This document shows positions 1-11,602 of a stretch of DNA of 64,000 bases, one piece after another. The DNA lies in assembly GCF_963924675.1 (NCBI RefSeq), contig NC_089235.1, positions 56,941,520-57,005,519 of the forward strand. Direction: 5' to 3'. The number at the start of each line of letters is the position of its first letter. Positions within the stretch are counted from its first letter, which is position 1. This stretch comes from Phocoena phocoena (lineage: Eukaryota > Chordata > Mammalia > Artiodactyla > Phocoenidae). The position numbers and the translations under genes are program-made. The notes below the pieces were generated by a model that saw only the letters and a program-made list of their open reading frames with translations, made no database searches and was not told the origin of the DNA.

Positions 1-370
1 TTGTTTTTCTCTTGCTGCTTTTAGAATCCTCTCTTTAACTTTTGGCATTTTAATTACAATATGTCTAGGTATAGGTCTCTTTCGGTTCATCTAGTTTGGG
101 GCCCTCTGTGAATCCTGTACCCGGATATTTGTTTCCATTTTTAGGTTTGGTAAATTTTCATCCATAATTTTTTCAAATATCTTTTTGATACCCTTTTCTC
201 TTTCTTCTCCTTCTGGGATCCCTATTATGTGTCAGTTGGGATGCTTTATGTTATCCCACAGGTCTCATATATTGCTTTCATTTTTTTTTTCTTACTTGCC
301 TTTCTGTCTGCTGCCCTGATTGATTGATTTCCATTATTCTATCTTTCAGATCACTTATTCATACAAAACC
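1..370 (-). mobile_element. Old L1 fragment (5'UTR/ORF1 region), runs off the left edge
   Basis: Read on the minus strand this matches the ancient-mammalian L1 5'UTR to ORF1 junction. Landmarks on the plus strand are 'tctttcttctcc' followed by 'tctgggatccctattatgtg' (about 201-231), a region equivalent to 'cccacaggtctcat' (256-269), and 'ctatctttcagatcactt' near 340. The same landmarks recur on the opposite strand inside the L1 ORF1 at about 8840-9000 in this window, so the assignment is an internal homology as well as recall. It is heavily diverged, has no open frame and is truncated by the window edge. Confidence 0.72.
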
Positions 371-3300
371 CATATTTTAAAATGTACTACTCTGTTAACT
401 TTGATGAACAGCCTAGATTAGGAATAAACATAATAGTAGAAAATATCCTCAATAGCATTTATATAACATTAATATTAATTATAATATTACAAGAGAGTAA
501 AAGATTACCTGACATGGTTACAACTTCAATGTCAGGGCATGTTGTAAAAACTGCTGAGTTTAGTCTTGCAACAATGTGTGATGTCCCTTTCAAAACTAGA
601 TGTTTCCTGTAGAAGCCAAGTGTATGCAATACAATGCCAGTGTGTTAGGGAGTGTAACCCAGGAATTCTTCTGGAAATTAGGTGGCACGGAAAGGAATTG
701 GAAGTTTATACTTAAACTAAATTAAAGGACATAGTTGTTTTATATTTCAGCATTTACTAGAAAGAGAAAAAGGAACCTATATACTCCTTATGCCAAGACA
801 GGTTTCCTGGGAGAGTATAGTTTTTAGGGGCTGGCAGTCAGGAAAGCACTAAAAGTGCTGGGGGGATGGGGGGCACCTGCTACTAGAAATTATAAAGTTG
901 GCCAGAGCCTAGAGACAACGGTAGTGATTAGAACATTTAGTCGAGATTGGAACATTTACTTCAATGTCAGTGAGTGAAGATAATTATTTGCAAAGTTCTA
1001 GGGTTGCAGTAGGAGCCACGCATTCTCCAAACTAAGAATTTCTCAGGGTTGGAAACAGCAGTTATTCGTTAAACACTATTTTATTGAATGAGACTGTTAA
1101 GTACATTGAAAAACGTTCAGCATGTTTGGATCTTGCCCCACCTTTCAACCACAGATTCTTAAGTCGGGGCTTAAATGTTAAGTGTTTGTGTAAAGCTTGT
1201 ATTCTATGAATTCTGTTTTCCTTCCCTGCCCAAATCTCACCAGTTATAAACTATTCTATACTCCCTCAATATTTAATCTCTTTTCTCTTTACACTTCCTG
1301 TCAGTCAATCCCGTTTCATCCTTGTGCACATTTGCAAAGCCTCAGCAAGCACGCACATGAAAGTGACACTCACATGTGCACGCGAAGTCCTGAAGTCTCA
1401 CAAAAAGAAATTAAAGAAGAAAACAGGGTTTTGTAAAACTCATTGGAAACATAAATGGGAAACAGTGAAACCCAGTTTGTATTCTCCAATCTTTATTTGC
1501 TATATACTCTTCTGAACTTGTTAAAAATATTATATTCTATTTTCTCATAGCAATTATGTTATCCCATAATCATCCCAGCATATTGAAACTCTTGAGGAAT
1601 ATAACAATAAATTCTCCCAAATTATAAAATATTATATATGTGTCAGAGTTAATAATGTGTTTACAGCTAAAAATGCCCATATTTTAGCTATTTATTACGT
1701 CACTATGCTTTTGATTTCATATCTCACTAGTAAATGATTTCTTGTGTCTACTTTATTGGCCCTGTCAGCCCAAACAGAATTTCTGCCAATGAATGATAAA
1801 GAAGAAATGAAGATTGTAGTTCTTACTCACTGCAGTTACTCTTACAGTATGCTTAATATAGTATTCAAATATGCAGCAAGCCTAGGGTCCCTTAGCTATT
1901 CTCAGGTTCAATTCCTTTGCTGAATCAAATGCTTTCTCCCAACCTTTCAACCTCTTTCCTCCTCTGCAGTAACAATCTCTGTTCCATTGGACAGTGATCT
2001 GTTGTTTATATGCCAGATTTTTTAAGCTATGGATTTATAGCTGGATGGTTCAGGGAACTTCAAGCAACAGCTTGATCAGTAAAACACGTAGTCATGCTTC
2101 AATTGTGCTTTGCTCTCTTGGTAACAGGCCAGATTTAAAAACAAAAAGGAATGGGAAAATATAAATGATTACCTAGGATAGGTTACATAGTACTTTAGGA
2201 TATAGAGACTGCAGCAGTGTGCAATTTGAAATTCACAGTAATGGACATCTCACTTTGTGAGACTTTGCTATTATAGACTATGTTATAGACTATGCTATAA
2301 CAGAATAGAGGAGGGGATCTAAAAATAGTTCATTGCATTGTGTTGCTATCTATGAGCAATTCTGCTGTATAAAACTTTTGCCACTCTGTCTGTGGAAACC
2401 AATTAGACATAGGAAGCTTTTTGGATGGTACACACAAATCTAGCTAGCCACATTTCTTTTTAAAAGGCATAAGAAGAAGAAAGGAGTGAAAAGACATTTG
2501 GAGTTTCTGCGTGTGGATAACAAGTAGCCCAGAAGCTAAGTAAAAAGACCCAGTTCCAGCAATTATTGCTGTTGAAATTTAATGCATATAAGTGCACTCT
2601 TAATACATTTATTTTCTTTTTTTGTATTTAATAACATCTTTTAAAGAAAATGAGTCAAAGTTATTGTATCATACGAAAACAATCACTGGTTTCCTACTCT
2701 TGGAAAAACAAAAGGAAATATGTATCTTCTCTCTATTCAGACACCTGAGTTTTTTAAATAATTAAATGTAAGCATTTTAAATGCAAACCCTATTTTCAAA
2801 AGGTTTATGATTGCCTGTTAAAAATCAGCACCAAGCTAGAATTTGGCACAGTGAGTGTTTATTGGAGGGCAGTGACATTTCAAATGCATTTTTCTTTAGT
2901 ATATTATGGACTCAATTTCCAAGAGATTGGCTAATTTAATTTCAGAACAATTCAGTGCCTTCCAAGATCTCCATCCCTGCTGCCCTTCATAAGTATACTC
3001 TAGCCTGTGTAGAGTGTTCCAATACACAGATTTAGGGAATTCTGAGAAATCTTAGCAGAATGAAGAGAGAAGAAGAGCAACTTATTATGAAAAGCTGCTG
3101 GTTCAATGAGGTAAATCATATTCTTGTATTGGAGAGTATAGGATTTTGGAAAAAAAATTGGAAAACTTTAGCAATTTCCATTTTATGATGTGGACAAAAT
3201 GTTACGGTTCATAATTTTCAGGTAAACTTATTTCAGATACACCCATGCAAAATAAACAGGGAAAATAGTGGTCAATGTATTGTGTTCAATGTCTTGTACC

Positions 3301-3384
3301 TCAGCTGAAGGACATAATTAAAGGCAGAAAGGAGAAAAGAATGGCCAAAGAGGGTAAAAAATGCACCACAGTTTTATGACAATA
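371..3384. other. Unassigned AT-rich sequence, no gene seen
   Basis: I see no repeat family I can name and no gene here. The open frames at 382-612 and 1197-1515 are short, lack Kozak context worth noting and show no domain. Around 2271-2303 there is a small imperfect direct repeat of 'tatagactatg'. Otherwise this looks like single-copy or unrecognisably old repeat sequence. Confidence 0.5.
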
Positions 3385-3490
3385 GGAGCACTGAATTGGG
3401 AGTCAGCACATGGGGATTTGAGTTATTAATCCATAACTTCCCTTCTTTAGGTCTTGGTGTCTTCAACTGTGAATTAAGGAATTTAGAACC
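3385..3490 (+). mobile_element. MIR-like SINE fragment
   Basis: The order 'ttgggagtcagcacatgggg', then a 'cttcccttctttaggtctt' block, then 'tcttcaactgtgaa' follows the MIR core (gagtcag..tgggttc..cttgggcaa..cctcatctgtaaa) on the plus strand. It is strongly diverged, as expected for an element predating the placental radiation. The call rests on the order of motifs, not on a computed alignment. Confidence 0.5.
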
Positions 3491-5654
3491 CTTATTCCTA
3501 CTAAGTTTTACCCAGAAATTTAATTATTCAATCCTAAGGAATATCTATTTTTCTTTCCTTTTCCTTTATAAATTCTAAATTAAAACCCTCTAGGCTTACG
3601 ACCAATTAAATATTTTATATTTATGAAATAAACCCATAGGAACTAGAAAGGACTGATCTCATCAATTAGCCTTCAATTTCCTGTTTTTCAAGCATATGAA
3701 TTATAATTTACGAGATTAAGATGAATGGTGAGAATTCCATGATATTGAGGGATAACGAGGAAAATAAAAATGAAAAGTGCTATTTTTTAAATAATAGCAA
3801 AAGTGTGTAATTAAAGTAGTTTTTCCTCTGGCATTCTGAAAGATATATGAAAGGTTCAGAAAAGGTTATTTTCACATAAAATGTATGTGATAGAATCATG
3901 GGCACTTGAGACTTTTAAACCCAGACAGCCTACAATCATGCCTACAATCATTTTTGGCTGTTCTTTTTGATTTCATTCATAATGTTTCCCAGTTAATAAT
4001 TATGGATTATGTTACTCTTATTAAATATATCTATAATCTTACTTGATTGTCTCAATTCTCTCTATTAAGTATACTGTGGTTTTTCTAGTAAGAATTTAAT
4101 ACAATTTTTCATGTCTGAATACAGCATTTGGTCAATTTGTTGAGAAGACCTGGCCTCTTAAATCTCTTTTCCTCACCATCGCCTCAAAATCCCCAAATAT
4201 CTGCCTTTTGCAGATGGAATCACTATAGCAAACAGAAAGGTGGAGTTTGGCCTTTTGCTGGGTTTGATGTGGTTCTTTGTTTCAGGACAAGAGGTTTCCT
4301 ATAAAGGGATTTTTTTTTTTTTTATTGTTTTGCTAATGTTTATTTTCTGAGTCTCTCTTTGTTTATATTAAAATAAAGTTTGAGAGGAAACAAACCTTCT
4401 GAAGGCCAAAAAAAATCTGTAAACATAATATAACAAAGCATATTTTTATTTTCCATGAGCACTAACTGCTTACTTAGTAGCAAATTGGTCAGTGTGCTGT
4501 TCCAAGTAGTTTCTGATTTTGCCAAAGTGATTAAAGTACCAGACCTACATCAGAGGTTCTCTTCTTTCTGTGCTGGAAGTGTGCCTGCAGGTCAAAGTGT
4601 AATAAAAATATATACCGCATTATCTAAAATTCGAGAAGGTGCTATGTTGCAGATGATAGAGGCTTATTTAAGGACTTATTAAATTGAGGTGCAAATTAGT
4701 TTAAAAAGTAGATGAATAGCTTTGGTGAACACCCCTCTGTCAATTTGGCATTACTCTTGAGTTATATTCATTTTGTGGCAAGTGGTAAATATGATGAAAG
4801 GAAGTTACAGGTAAGGGAATAACACACAGGTACTAAGGGCAAGAGGATGTGGCAAATACGGGTTTGTTGATGAATTTAAAAGCTCAGAAATTATAACAGC
4901 TACAGCACTTAATAAAAATTTAAAATATAAGTCAGTGTTTATTGAATACTCTTATATGAAATGATATTGATTATGGTGTTCTTGTGCCTTCATATCAAAT
5001 ATTTATAATGTGTAGCATTAAGCAAGTCAATAATTTCATGATACCTTTTATATTTTTTCACAGTCTCATTAATTAAAAATATGAAAGTAAGATTTCAGTT
5101 CTGTGAAGTAAAGAGCTTATATATTGCATGCAGAAGAACATGTTATAGGTTAGATACTTGGATCTATATAAAGAAAGAAAGAAGGCCAGAGAAGGAATAA
5201 ATCAAGGTAAAATAGAATCCTTTATTTTCTTAACTGATTTAAAAGATAACTGTCTTGTTAAAGTAATAATTGTAAAAACGCATTGGATTGCAATAACATT
5301 TGTTCAAGTGAAATGAATGACAGCAATGCCACAATACATGGGCAAGAGGAATTGGGGATATTTTATTCTTAGGTTCCTGAAATTCAGGTGAAGTGACAGT
5401 GTTATTTGTAGGTTGATTTACAGTAGTTATACAGTGAACTCTAGGGCATGTAGTAAAAATTTAATAATAATTGGTATGCTAAGAAAGAACATAAAAAGGG
5501 ACCATTTAAAATGCTCAATTTACACCATAAAAGGCAGAAATATTGGCAAACATAAGAGATATCAATGTATTAATAATCACTATAAATGTGAGTGGTGCAA
5601 ATATAATTAAAATTTACAATTTGTCAGATTGAATTAACAAAGAACCAATTACCA
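3491..5654. other. Unassigned AT-rich sequence
   Basis: No gene or nameable repeat. It holds a T-run at about 4310-4323 and a short (AAAG)n tract near 5170. The small frames on either strand at 4340-4682 overlap each other and have no recognisable product. Confidence 0.5.
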
Positions 5655-5837
5655 TTGACCCTCCATAATCATGGCTTCCTGCCACCACGGATTCAGTGAA
5701 CAACAGGTGGATCCATGGATACAGAGGGGCAACTGTATTAGACCATTTTATGTAAGGGATTGGAGCATGGGAGGATTTTGATATCCGCGGAGAGTCCTGG
5801 AGCCAGTCCTCCCCACAGATGGGGAAGGGGTGACTGT
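5655..5837 (+). mobile_element. MER2-like Tigger MITE, internally deleted
   Basis: This non-autonomous TcMar-Tigger element reads 'ttgaccctccataatcatgg' at the left. It runs through 'ccattttatgtaagggatt' and 'tttgatatccgcgg', and ends in '..ggggtgactgt'. The ends form the expected degenerate inverted repeat (gaccctcc..at left, ggggtgactg at right). The central several hundred bases of a full MER2-type element are missing, and the junction lies near 5740. It is non-coding and long immobile. Confidence 0.8.
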
Positions 5838-6029
5838 GTATTTTGTCTACAGAGATCTGTTTTAGATATATATACTCATCTAAGTTAAAAGTAACCTATA
5901 AGTACATTATAGAGGCTTTGTCTAATTCGGGAAGTAATTCCACCTTCCATCAAGTAGCCCTCTTTCTATCCCAAAAATTTGCCAAGTTCTGTCACACATC
6001 GAGGAATTTTAATATATTTGTTCTTCTCT

Positions 6030-6119
6030 CTGTAATCTAATCCCTTTGCCTTTCTCATTGACCATATCCTTCTCATCCATCTTGTTTCCTCTACAATATT
6101 CAATTATATAATTTTAACT
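6030..6119 (+). mobile_element. L2 3' region, left part (split by CHR SINE)
   Basis: Pyrimidine-rich sequence like the L2 3' end ('ctttgcctttctcattgacc'). It continues logically across the SINE at 6120-6410 into 'acataagctccatgagagca' at 6461. The join across the SINE is the main support for treating both halves as one L2 copy. Confidence 0.5.
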
Positions 6120-6410
6120 GTTTTTTAAAAATTAATTTATTTATTTTTGGCTGTGTTGGGTCGTTGTTTCTGTGTGAGGGCTTTCTCTACTTGCGGCAAG
6201 CGGGAGCCACTCTTCATAGTGGTGCACGGGCCTCTCACTATCGTGGCCTCTCTTGCTGCGGAGCACTGGCTCCAGACGCGCAGGCTTAGTAGTTGTGGCT
6301 CACGGGCCCAGTTGCTCCACGGCATGTGGGATCCTCCCAGACCAGGGCTCGAACCCGTGTCCCCTGCATTGGCAGGCAGACTCTCAACCACTGCAACGCC
6401 AGGGAAGCCC
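6120..6410 (-). mobile_element. CHR SINE, long form (CHR-1-like)
   Basis: tRNA-derived SINE in minus orientation. The plus strand shows the tail side 'aatttatttatttttggctg' near 6130, then the long-form block 'ttgcggcaagcgggagccac', the shared 'gcctctcactatcgtggcct' body, and the tRNA-like end with reverse-complement B box ('gctcgaacccgtgtcccc') and terminal 'gccagggaagcccc'. The length of about 290 bp fits the long CHR type. It sits inside an L2 3' end; the flanking TSD is too eroded to define. Confidence 0.92.
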
Positions 6411-6590
6411 CTGTATTTTGTTTGTTGATTAAACTGGTGTGTCTTATCTCTTTCAGTAGACATAAGCTCCATGAGAGCAAGGACTAGGTTTGTCTTTCTC
6501 ACTGATGTAATTCCAGAAATTAGATTAAGTGCTTACCATTATTAGTTCAAGATAGATTTGAATTGAATAAATTACTTGCTAAATGAATTT
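6411..6590 (+). mobile_element. L2 3' end, right part
   Basis: Contains the L2 terminal signature in order: 'gacataagctccatgagagc', 'aaggactaggtttgtctttc' and 'tgaattgaataaat' near 6560-6575. This is the 3' end of the same L2 copy that starts before the SINE. It is ancient and non-coding. Confidence 0.7.
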
Positions 6591-8248
6591 AAAAAACAAT
6601 TTTTAGTGCATTCATGACTAATATGGCTTAATATATTAATCCCTTTATTTTGCCTTAACAACAACGACAAAAAAAAAAAACGACTGTGAAGAGGCAGAAT
6701 GGGGAAGAAGATTGGGGAGATACACGGATATGGCTTTTCCCATAATGACACACACAAAAAAGAGATTGCTTCATCTTCCTGCAACAGAAACCTCAAAGTC
6801 CAGGTGCGATGCTGGTATAAATTAGGCCTAAATTATGTAAAGAGAGAAAGTTCTTAGGTTCTTTGTACTTAAAGGACCCTTAGCTGGGACACACATGAGA
6901 AGCCAGAGCCCACTGAATGGGAGTGCTATTAACCATGGAACTATTGACTCACACACAACAAAGGTATTTCATAAACAGAAGTGACATTAAATTTGGATTT
7001 CCATCTCTGTGGGACATAAAGGTATGAAGAAGAAATATTTCTTTGATTTCCCTTGCACACTACGGGAAATACAGTTGTGTTTGTCATGTGGTTATAACCA
7101 TGAAGAGGAAGTCAGGTCTGCTCTCCCCCCTGCTGTTCACCACTTCAGGATCTAAGTAACCATGACAGCATTTATTCATCCTCAAAGCTTTGAAGAGAAT
7201 TTGAGATGAAGGTTGAGGAGAAAACCCAGATGTTCTTTTAAAAGTTAGAATTCACAAGGAAGGAAAAAAAACCTCATAAGAGAGACTGTTTTGGGTGAAA
7301 TGCAATAAATTCCATACTCATAAGAGTTAATGTTTTAGTTAGTTTTTTTAAATAATTGTCAACAAAAGCTCTTATGCTTAAAATCAATACTGTAGAAGTT
7401 ACACAGAATTCATGTTTATTGACTATCAGGAATCAGGGCAAGGATATTCAAGCTAACATGAGTGCATGGGGGTGCCGAGGAAAACATGGTTTTGATGGTA
7501 AGGAAAATAATCACAGTGTTTAGGTAACAAGGTTAATATATGTCTTTTGCGTAGCCTGGACACACTAGAAATAAGAGCTTTTATTAATAAAATAATGGCT
7601 CAGAATCTAATGTTTTGCCTTGTATGCTGGCCATTTACTCAAGGTACGATTTTTTAATACTTAAATTCAGGGAGTAAAAATAGTATATTTTCAACAAGAA
7701 ACAATCAGTGTGTTGTGTACCACATTTTACTTCTTACACTCTAAAGTGTGTCTGTAATATCCAGGGGTCAGCAATCATTTAAAAAACCTTTTGTGAATTC
7801 ATAGAAGTTCACAGATACACTGTCATAGATAATCTATTCTGGGCTACTGGCTTTACAGAATGAGGCATGATTATAATAGGAAAGTTGATGAAATTTGCAT
7901 GTAAATTGAAAATTCGTGAAACATTCATTTTTCATGTTTCATGTTTCATTTTTCAGGGCAAAATATATATTAAAGGAGACTCCTATTTTAAGGCGATTCT
8001 TATATAATTTTGCACAACAACATTCACAAAATCTTTCTTTTGAAATCAATATAGTATAATCTCATACCAAATGAGAGACTTCCAACACCACTGAAATACA
8101 GATGAAAGATAAATGCTCACATTCACAACACCTATTACTGACATATATCTACTATGGATTTAATATGTATTGAGTCAAAATATCATACATACAAATGTAA
8201 AATTATTTGTGTACTTTCAAAGTTCTCAGATTTTTACCAGTTTTTGCA
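6591..8248. other. Unassigned sequence
   Basis: No gene or confidently nameable repeat. A (A)11 run lies near 6670. A small direct-repeat patch of 'tttcatg' units lies at 7925-7960. The string 'ccaggggtcagcaatc' at about 7763 resembles a hAT terminus, but the sequence beyond it does not support the call. Confidence 0.5.
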
Positions 8249-8345
8249 ATATATATACATATATGTTGCAATATATATACATACATATATATGTACATAT
8301 ATATTTTTTACCAGTTGCAATATATATAAAGCAAGTATCTTGCTT
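8249..8345. repeat. Interrupted (TA)/(ATAC) microsatellite
   Basis: Alternating 'atatatatacatacat' tracts in three blocks separated by 'gttgcaat' and 'accagttgcaat', which suggests small duplications of a repeat-plus-spacer unit. It lies just upstream of the L1 insertion. Confidence 0.85.
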
Positions 8346-8405
8346 GCTTTAATATAGTAAGTTACACACTCTTTTATTGGCCATACACATAAAAATGTGT
8401 GGACT

Positions 8406-8420
8406 AAAAAATCAACTTTA
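8406..8420. repeat. Putative L1 target-site duplication, left copy
   Basis: The 15-mer 'aaaaaatcaacttta' abuts the first L1 base (8421) and recurs exactly at 13983-13997, 3' of the L1 tail. Its A-rich start fits the L1 endonuclease preference for TT/AAAA. Confidence 0.75.
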
Positions 8421-8558
8421 GAGAAGCCTCTTAGATAGCCTCATCCACCAGAGGGCAGACAGCAGAAGAAAGAACAACTATAATCTTGCAGCCTGTGGAA
8501 TGAAAACCACATTCACAGAAAGACAGACAAAATGAAAAGGCAGAGGACTTAGTGCAAA

Positions 8559-9420
8559 ATGAAGGAACAAGATAAAACCACTGAAAAACAACTAAATGAA
8601 GTGGAGATAGGCAACCTTCCAGAAAAAGAATTCAGAATAATGATAGTGAAGATGATCCGGGACTTCAGAAAAAGAATGGAGGCAAAGATCAAGAAGACGC
8701 AAGAAATGTTTAACAAAGACCTAGAAGAATTAAAGAACAAACAAACAGATGAACAATACAATAACTGAAATGAAAACTACACTAGAAAGAATCAATAGCA
8801 GAATAACTGAGGCAGAAGAACGGAGAAGTGACCTGGAAGACAGAATGGTGGAATTCACTGCTGCGGAACAGAATAAAGACAAAAGAATGAAAAGAAATGA
8901 AGACAACCTAAGAGACCTCTGGGACAACATTAAACGCAATAACATTCACATTATAGGGGTCCCAGAAGGAGAAGAGAGAGAGAAGGGACCCGAGAAAATA
9001 TTTGAAGAAATTATAGTCAAAAACTTGCCTAACATGGGAAAGGAAATAGCCACCCAAGTCCAGGAAGCACAGAGAGTCCCATACAGGATAAACCCAAGGA
9101 GAAATATGCTGAGACACATAGTAATCAAACTGGCAAAAATTAAAGAAAAATTACTGAAAGCAACAAGGGAAAAATAACAAATAACATACAAGGGGACTCC
9201 CATAAAGTTAACAGGTGATTTCTCAGCAGAAACTCTACAAGCCAGAAGAAAGTGCCATGATATATTTAAAGTGATGAAAGGGAAGAACCTATGACCATGA
9301 GTACTCTACCCAGCAAGGATCTCATTCAAATTTATGGAGAAATCAAAAGCTTTACAGACAAGCAAAAGCTAAGAGAATTCAGCACCACCAAACCAGTTCT
9401 ACAATAAATGCTAAAGGAAT
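8559..9420 (+). pseudogene. L1 ORF1p relic (RNA-binding chaperone), frameshifted
   Basis: ORF1p normally trimerises through a coiled coil and packages L1 RNA with an RRM and C-terminal domain. Here the first 69 codons (8559-8768) are open. The frame then shifts to the one running 8749-9177, which holds heptad-rich sequence ('ERINSRITEAEERRSDLED') and the RRM start 'IIGVPEGEEREKGPEKI'. A TAA at 9175-9177 interrupts the C-terminal domain. Reading on in frame gives 'GDFSAETLQARRKCHD', then two more stops and a further frameshift near 9340. That makes at least two frameshifts and three nonsense codons, so the copy is clearly dead. Confidence 0.92.
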
Positions 9421-9462
9421 TTCTCTAAGTGGGAAACACAAGAGAAGTAAAGGACCATAACA

Positions 9463-10194
9463 ATGAAGAAAATGGTAATAGGAACATACATATCGATAAT
9501 TACCATAAATGTGAATGGATTAAATGCTCCAACAAAAAGACACAGGCTTGCTGAATGGACACAAAAACAAGACCCATCTATATGCTGTCCACAAGAGACC
9601 CAGTTCAGACCTATGGACACATACAGACTGAAAGTGACGGGATGGAAAAAGATATTCCATGCAAATGGAAATCAAAAGAAAGCTGGAGTAACAATACTCA
9701 TATCAGGTAAAATAGACTTTAAAACAAAGAATGTTACAAGAGACAAGGAAGGACACTACATACTGATCAAGAGGTCAATCCAAGAAAAAGATATAACAAT
9801 TATAAATATATATGCACCCAACATAGGAACAGCTCAATACATAAGGCAACTGGTAACAGCTATAAAAGAGGAAATCAACAGTAACACAATAATAGTGGGG
9901 GACTTCAACACCCTAGTTATGCCAAGGGACATATCATCCAAACAGAAAACTAATAACAAAACACAAGCGTTAAAAGACACAATAGACCAGATAGATTTAA
10001 CTGATATTTACAGGACATTCCATCCCAAAACAGCAGATTACACTTTCTTCTCAAGTGCACACGGAAAATTCTACATGATAGATTACATCTTGGGTCACAA
10101 ATCAAGCCTCAGTAAATTTAAGAAAATTGAAATCATATCAAGCATCTTTTCTGACTATAATGCTCTGAGATTAGAAATCAATTACAGGGAATAA
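9463..10194 (+). pseudogene. L1 ORF2 endonuclease domain, open for 243 codons, active-site change
   Basis: This apurinic-like endonuclease domain nicks target DNA at TT/AAAA to prime reverse transcription. Family landmarks are present in order: 'INVNGLNAP' (Asn), 'CPQETQ' (Glu), 'INIYAPN' (Tyr), 'VGDFNT' (Asp/Asn) and 'MIDYILGHK' (Asp). The terminal catalytic pair, normally S-D-H, reads S-D-Y at 10150-10158, so the histidine codon is Tyr (TAT, 10156-10158, residue 232 of this frame). The frame ends in TAA at 10192-10194, well short of the full ORF2. It is the longest open stretch in the window, but the lost histidine and premature stop argue against function. Confidence 0.93.
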
Positions 10195-10850
10195 AAGTAT
10201 GAAACACGAACACATGGAGGCTAAACAATACGTTACTAAATAACCAAGAGATCACTGAAGAAATCAAAAAGGAAATTAAAAAATACCTAGAGACAAATTA
10301 CAATGAAAACACGTAGATCCAAAACCTATGGGATGCAGCAAAAGCAGTTCTAAGAGGGAAGTTTATAGCAGTACAAGCCTACCTCAAGAAACAAGAAAAA
10401 TCTCAAGCAATCTAACCGTACACCTAAAGGAACTAGAGAAAGAAGAACAAACAAAACCCAAAGTTAGTAGAAGGAAAGAAATCATAAAGATCAGAGCAGA
10501 AATAAATGAAATAGAAACAAAAAAACAATACAAAGATCAATAAAACTAAAAGCTGGTTCTTTGAGAAGATAAACAAAATTCATAAACCATTAGCCAGACT
10601 CATCAAGAAAAAGAGGGAGAGGATTCAAATCAATAAAATTAGAAATGAAAAAGGAGAAGTTACAAAAGTCACCACAGAAATACAAAGCATCCTAAGAACT
10701 ACTCCAAGCAACTCTATGCCAATAAAATGAACAAACTGAAAGAAATGGACAAGTTCTTAGAAAGGTATAACCTTCCAAGACTGAACCAGGAAGAAATAGA
10801 AAATATGAACAGAACAATTACAAGTAATGAAATTGAAGCTGTGATTAAAA
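10195..10850 (+). pseudogene. L1 ORF2 linker / N-terminal RT region, frameshifted
   Basis: Between endonuclease and RT the ORF2 relic continues in broken frames. Open pieces at 10328-10543 and 10727-10860 carry lysine- and glutamate-rich L1 sequence ('[19 protein letters not shown]'). The latter leads directly into the conserved 'NLPT(N)KSPGPDGF' region, which is interrupted by the two SINEs and resumes at about 11316. Confidence 0.85.
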
Positions 10851-10861
10851 ATCTTCCAACA
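10851..10861. repeat. SINE target-site duplication, copy 1 of 3
   Basis: 'atcttccaaca' inside the L1 ORF2. Identical copies lie at 11076-11086 and 11305-11315, bracketing two consecutive SINEs. Confidence 0.93.
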
Positions 10862-11075
10862 GGGGCCTTACTTGGTGGTACAGTGGTTGAGAGTGTGCCT
10901 GCCGATGCAGGGGACACGGGTTCATGCCCCGGTCTGGGAAGATCCCACATGCCACGAAGCAGCTAAGCCCATGAGCCATGGCCACTGAGCCTGCATGTCT
11001 GGAGCCTATGCTCCACAACAGGAGAGGCCACAACAGTGAGAGGCCCACATACCGCAGGAAAAAGAAAAAAAAAAT
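10862..11075 (+). mobile_element. CHR-2 SINE, first of a same-site pair
   Basis: tRNA-derived short CHR SINE in plus orientation. It starts 'ggggccttacttggtggta', carries an A-box-like 'tggtacagtggttgag' and a B-box-like 'gggttcatgcc', then the 'gagaggccacaacagtgaga' tail block and an A-rich tail (about 11057-11075). It is inserted in the L1 ORF2. It carries more changes in the first 20 bases than its neighbour. Confidence 0.95.
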
Positions 11076-11086
11076 ATCTTCCAACA

Positions 11087-11304
11087 GGGGCTTCCCTAGT
11101 GGTGCAGTGATTGAGAGTCTGCCTGCTGATGCAGGGGACATGGGTTTGTGCCCCGTTCCAGGAGGATCCCACATGCCATGGAGTGGGTGGGCCCGTGAGC
11201 CATGGCTGCTGGGCCTGCGTGTCCGGAGCCTGTGCTCCACAACAGGAGAGGCCACAATGGTGAGAGGCCCATGTGCTGCAAAAAAAAAAAAAAAAAAAAA
11301 AGAA
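11087..11304 (+). mobile_element. CHR-2 SINE, second of a same-site pair
   Basis: Same family and orientation as the element immediately upstream. It begins 'ggggcttccctagtggtgc' and ends in a (A)21-type tail followed by 'gaa'. It is flanked by copies 2 and 3 of the 11-mer TSD, so it inserted independently at the same position. The longer and purer A-tail suggests it may be the younger of the two, but tails change quickly. Confidence 0.95.
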
Positions 11305-11602
11305 ATCTTCCAACAAACAAAAGTCCAGGACCAGATGGCTTCACAGGTGAATTCTGTCAAGCATTTAGAGAAGAGCTAACACCCATCCTTCTCAAAATTT
11401 TCCAAAAATTGCAGAGGAAGGAACACTCCCAAACTCATTCTATAAGGCCACCATCACCCTGATACCAAAACCAGACAAAGATACTACAAAAAAAGCAAAT
11501 TATAGACCAATATCACTGATGAATATAGATGCAAAAATCCTCAACAAAATACTAGCAGACAGAATTTACCAACACATTAAAAGGATCATACACCATGATT
11601 AA
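11305..11602 (+). pseudogene. L1 ORF2 reverse transcriptase N-terminal part, broken
   Basis: After the SINE pair the L1 frame resumes with '[19 protein letters not shown]', the conserved start of the L1 RT fingers. It is soon broken by frameshifts; the '[17 protein letters not shown]'-type segment near 11470-11520 is in another frame. Confidence 0.88.

Noticed and set aside
7763..7840. hAT terminus 'ccaggggtcagcaatc'
   Set aside because: Sequence beyond the first 15 bases does not follow the family.
10845..11360. 171-codon minus-strand frame and other frames of 80-170 codons
   Set aside because: These are CHR-2 SINE sequence read on the complement. The same peptide pieces ('MAHGPSRS', 'LHRQADSQPL') recur at every SINE in the window.
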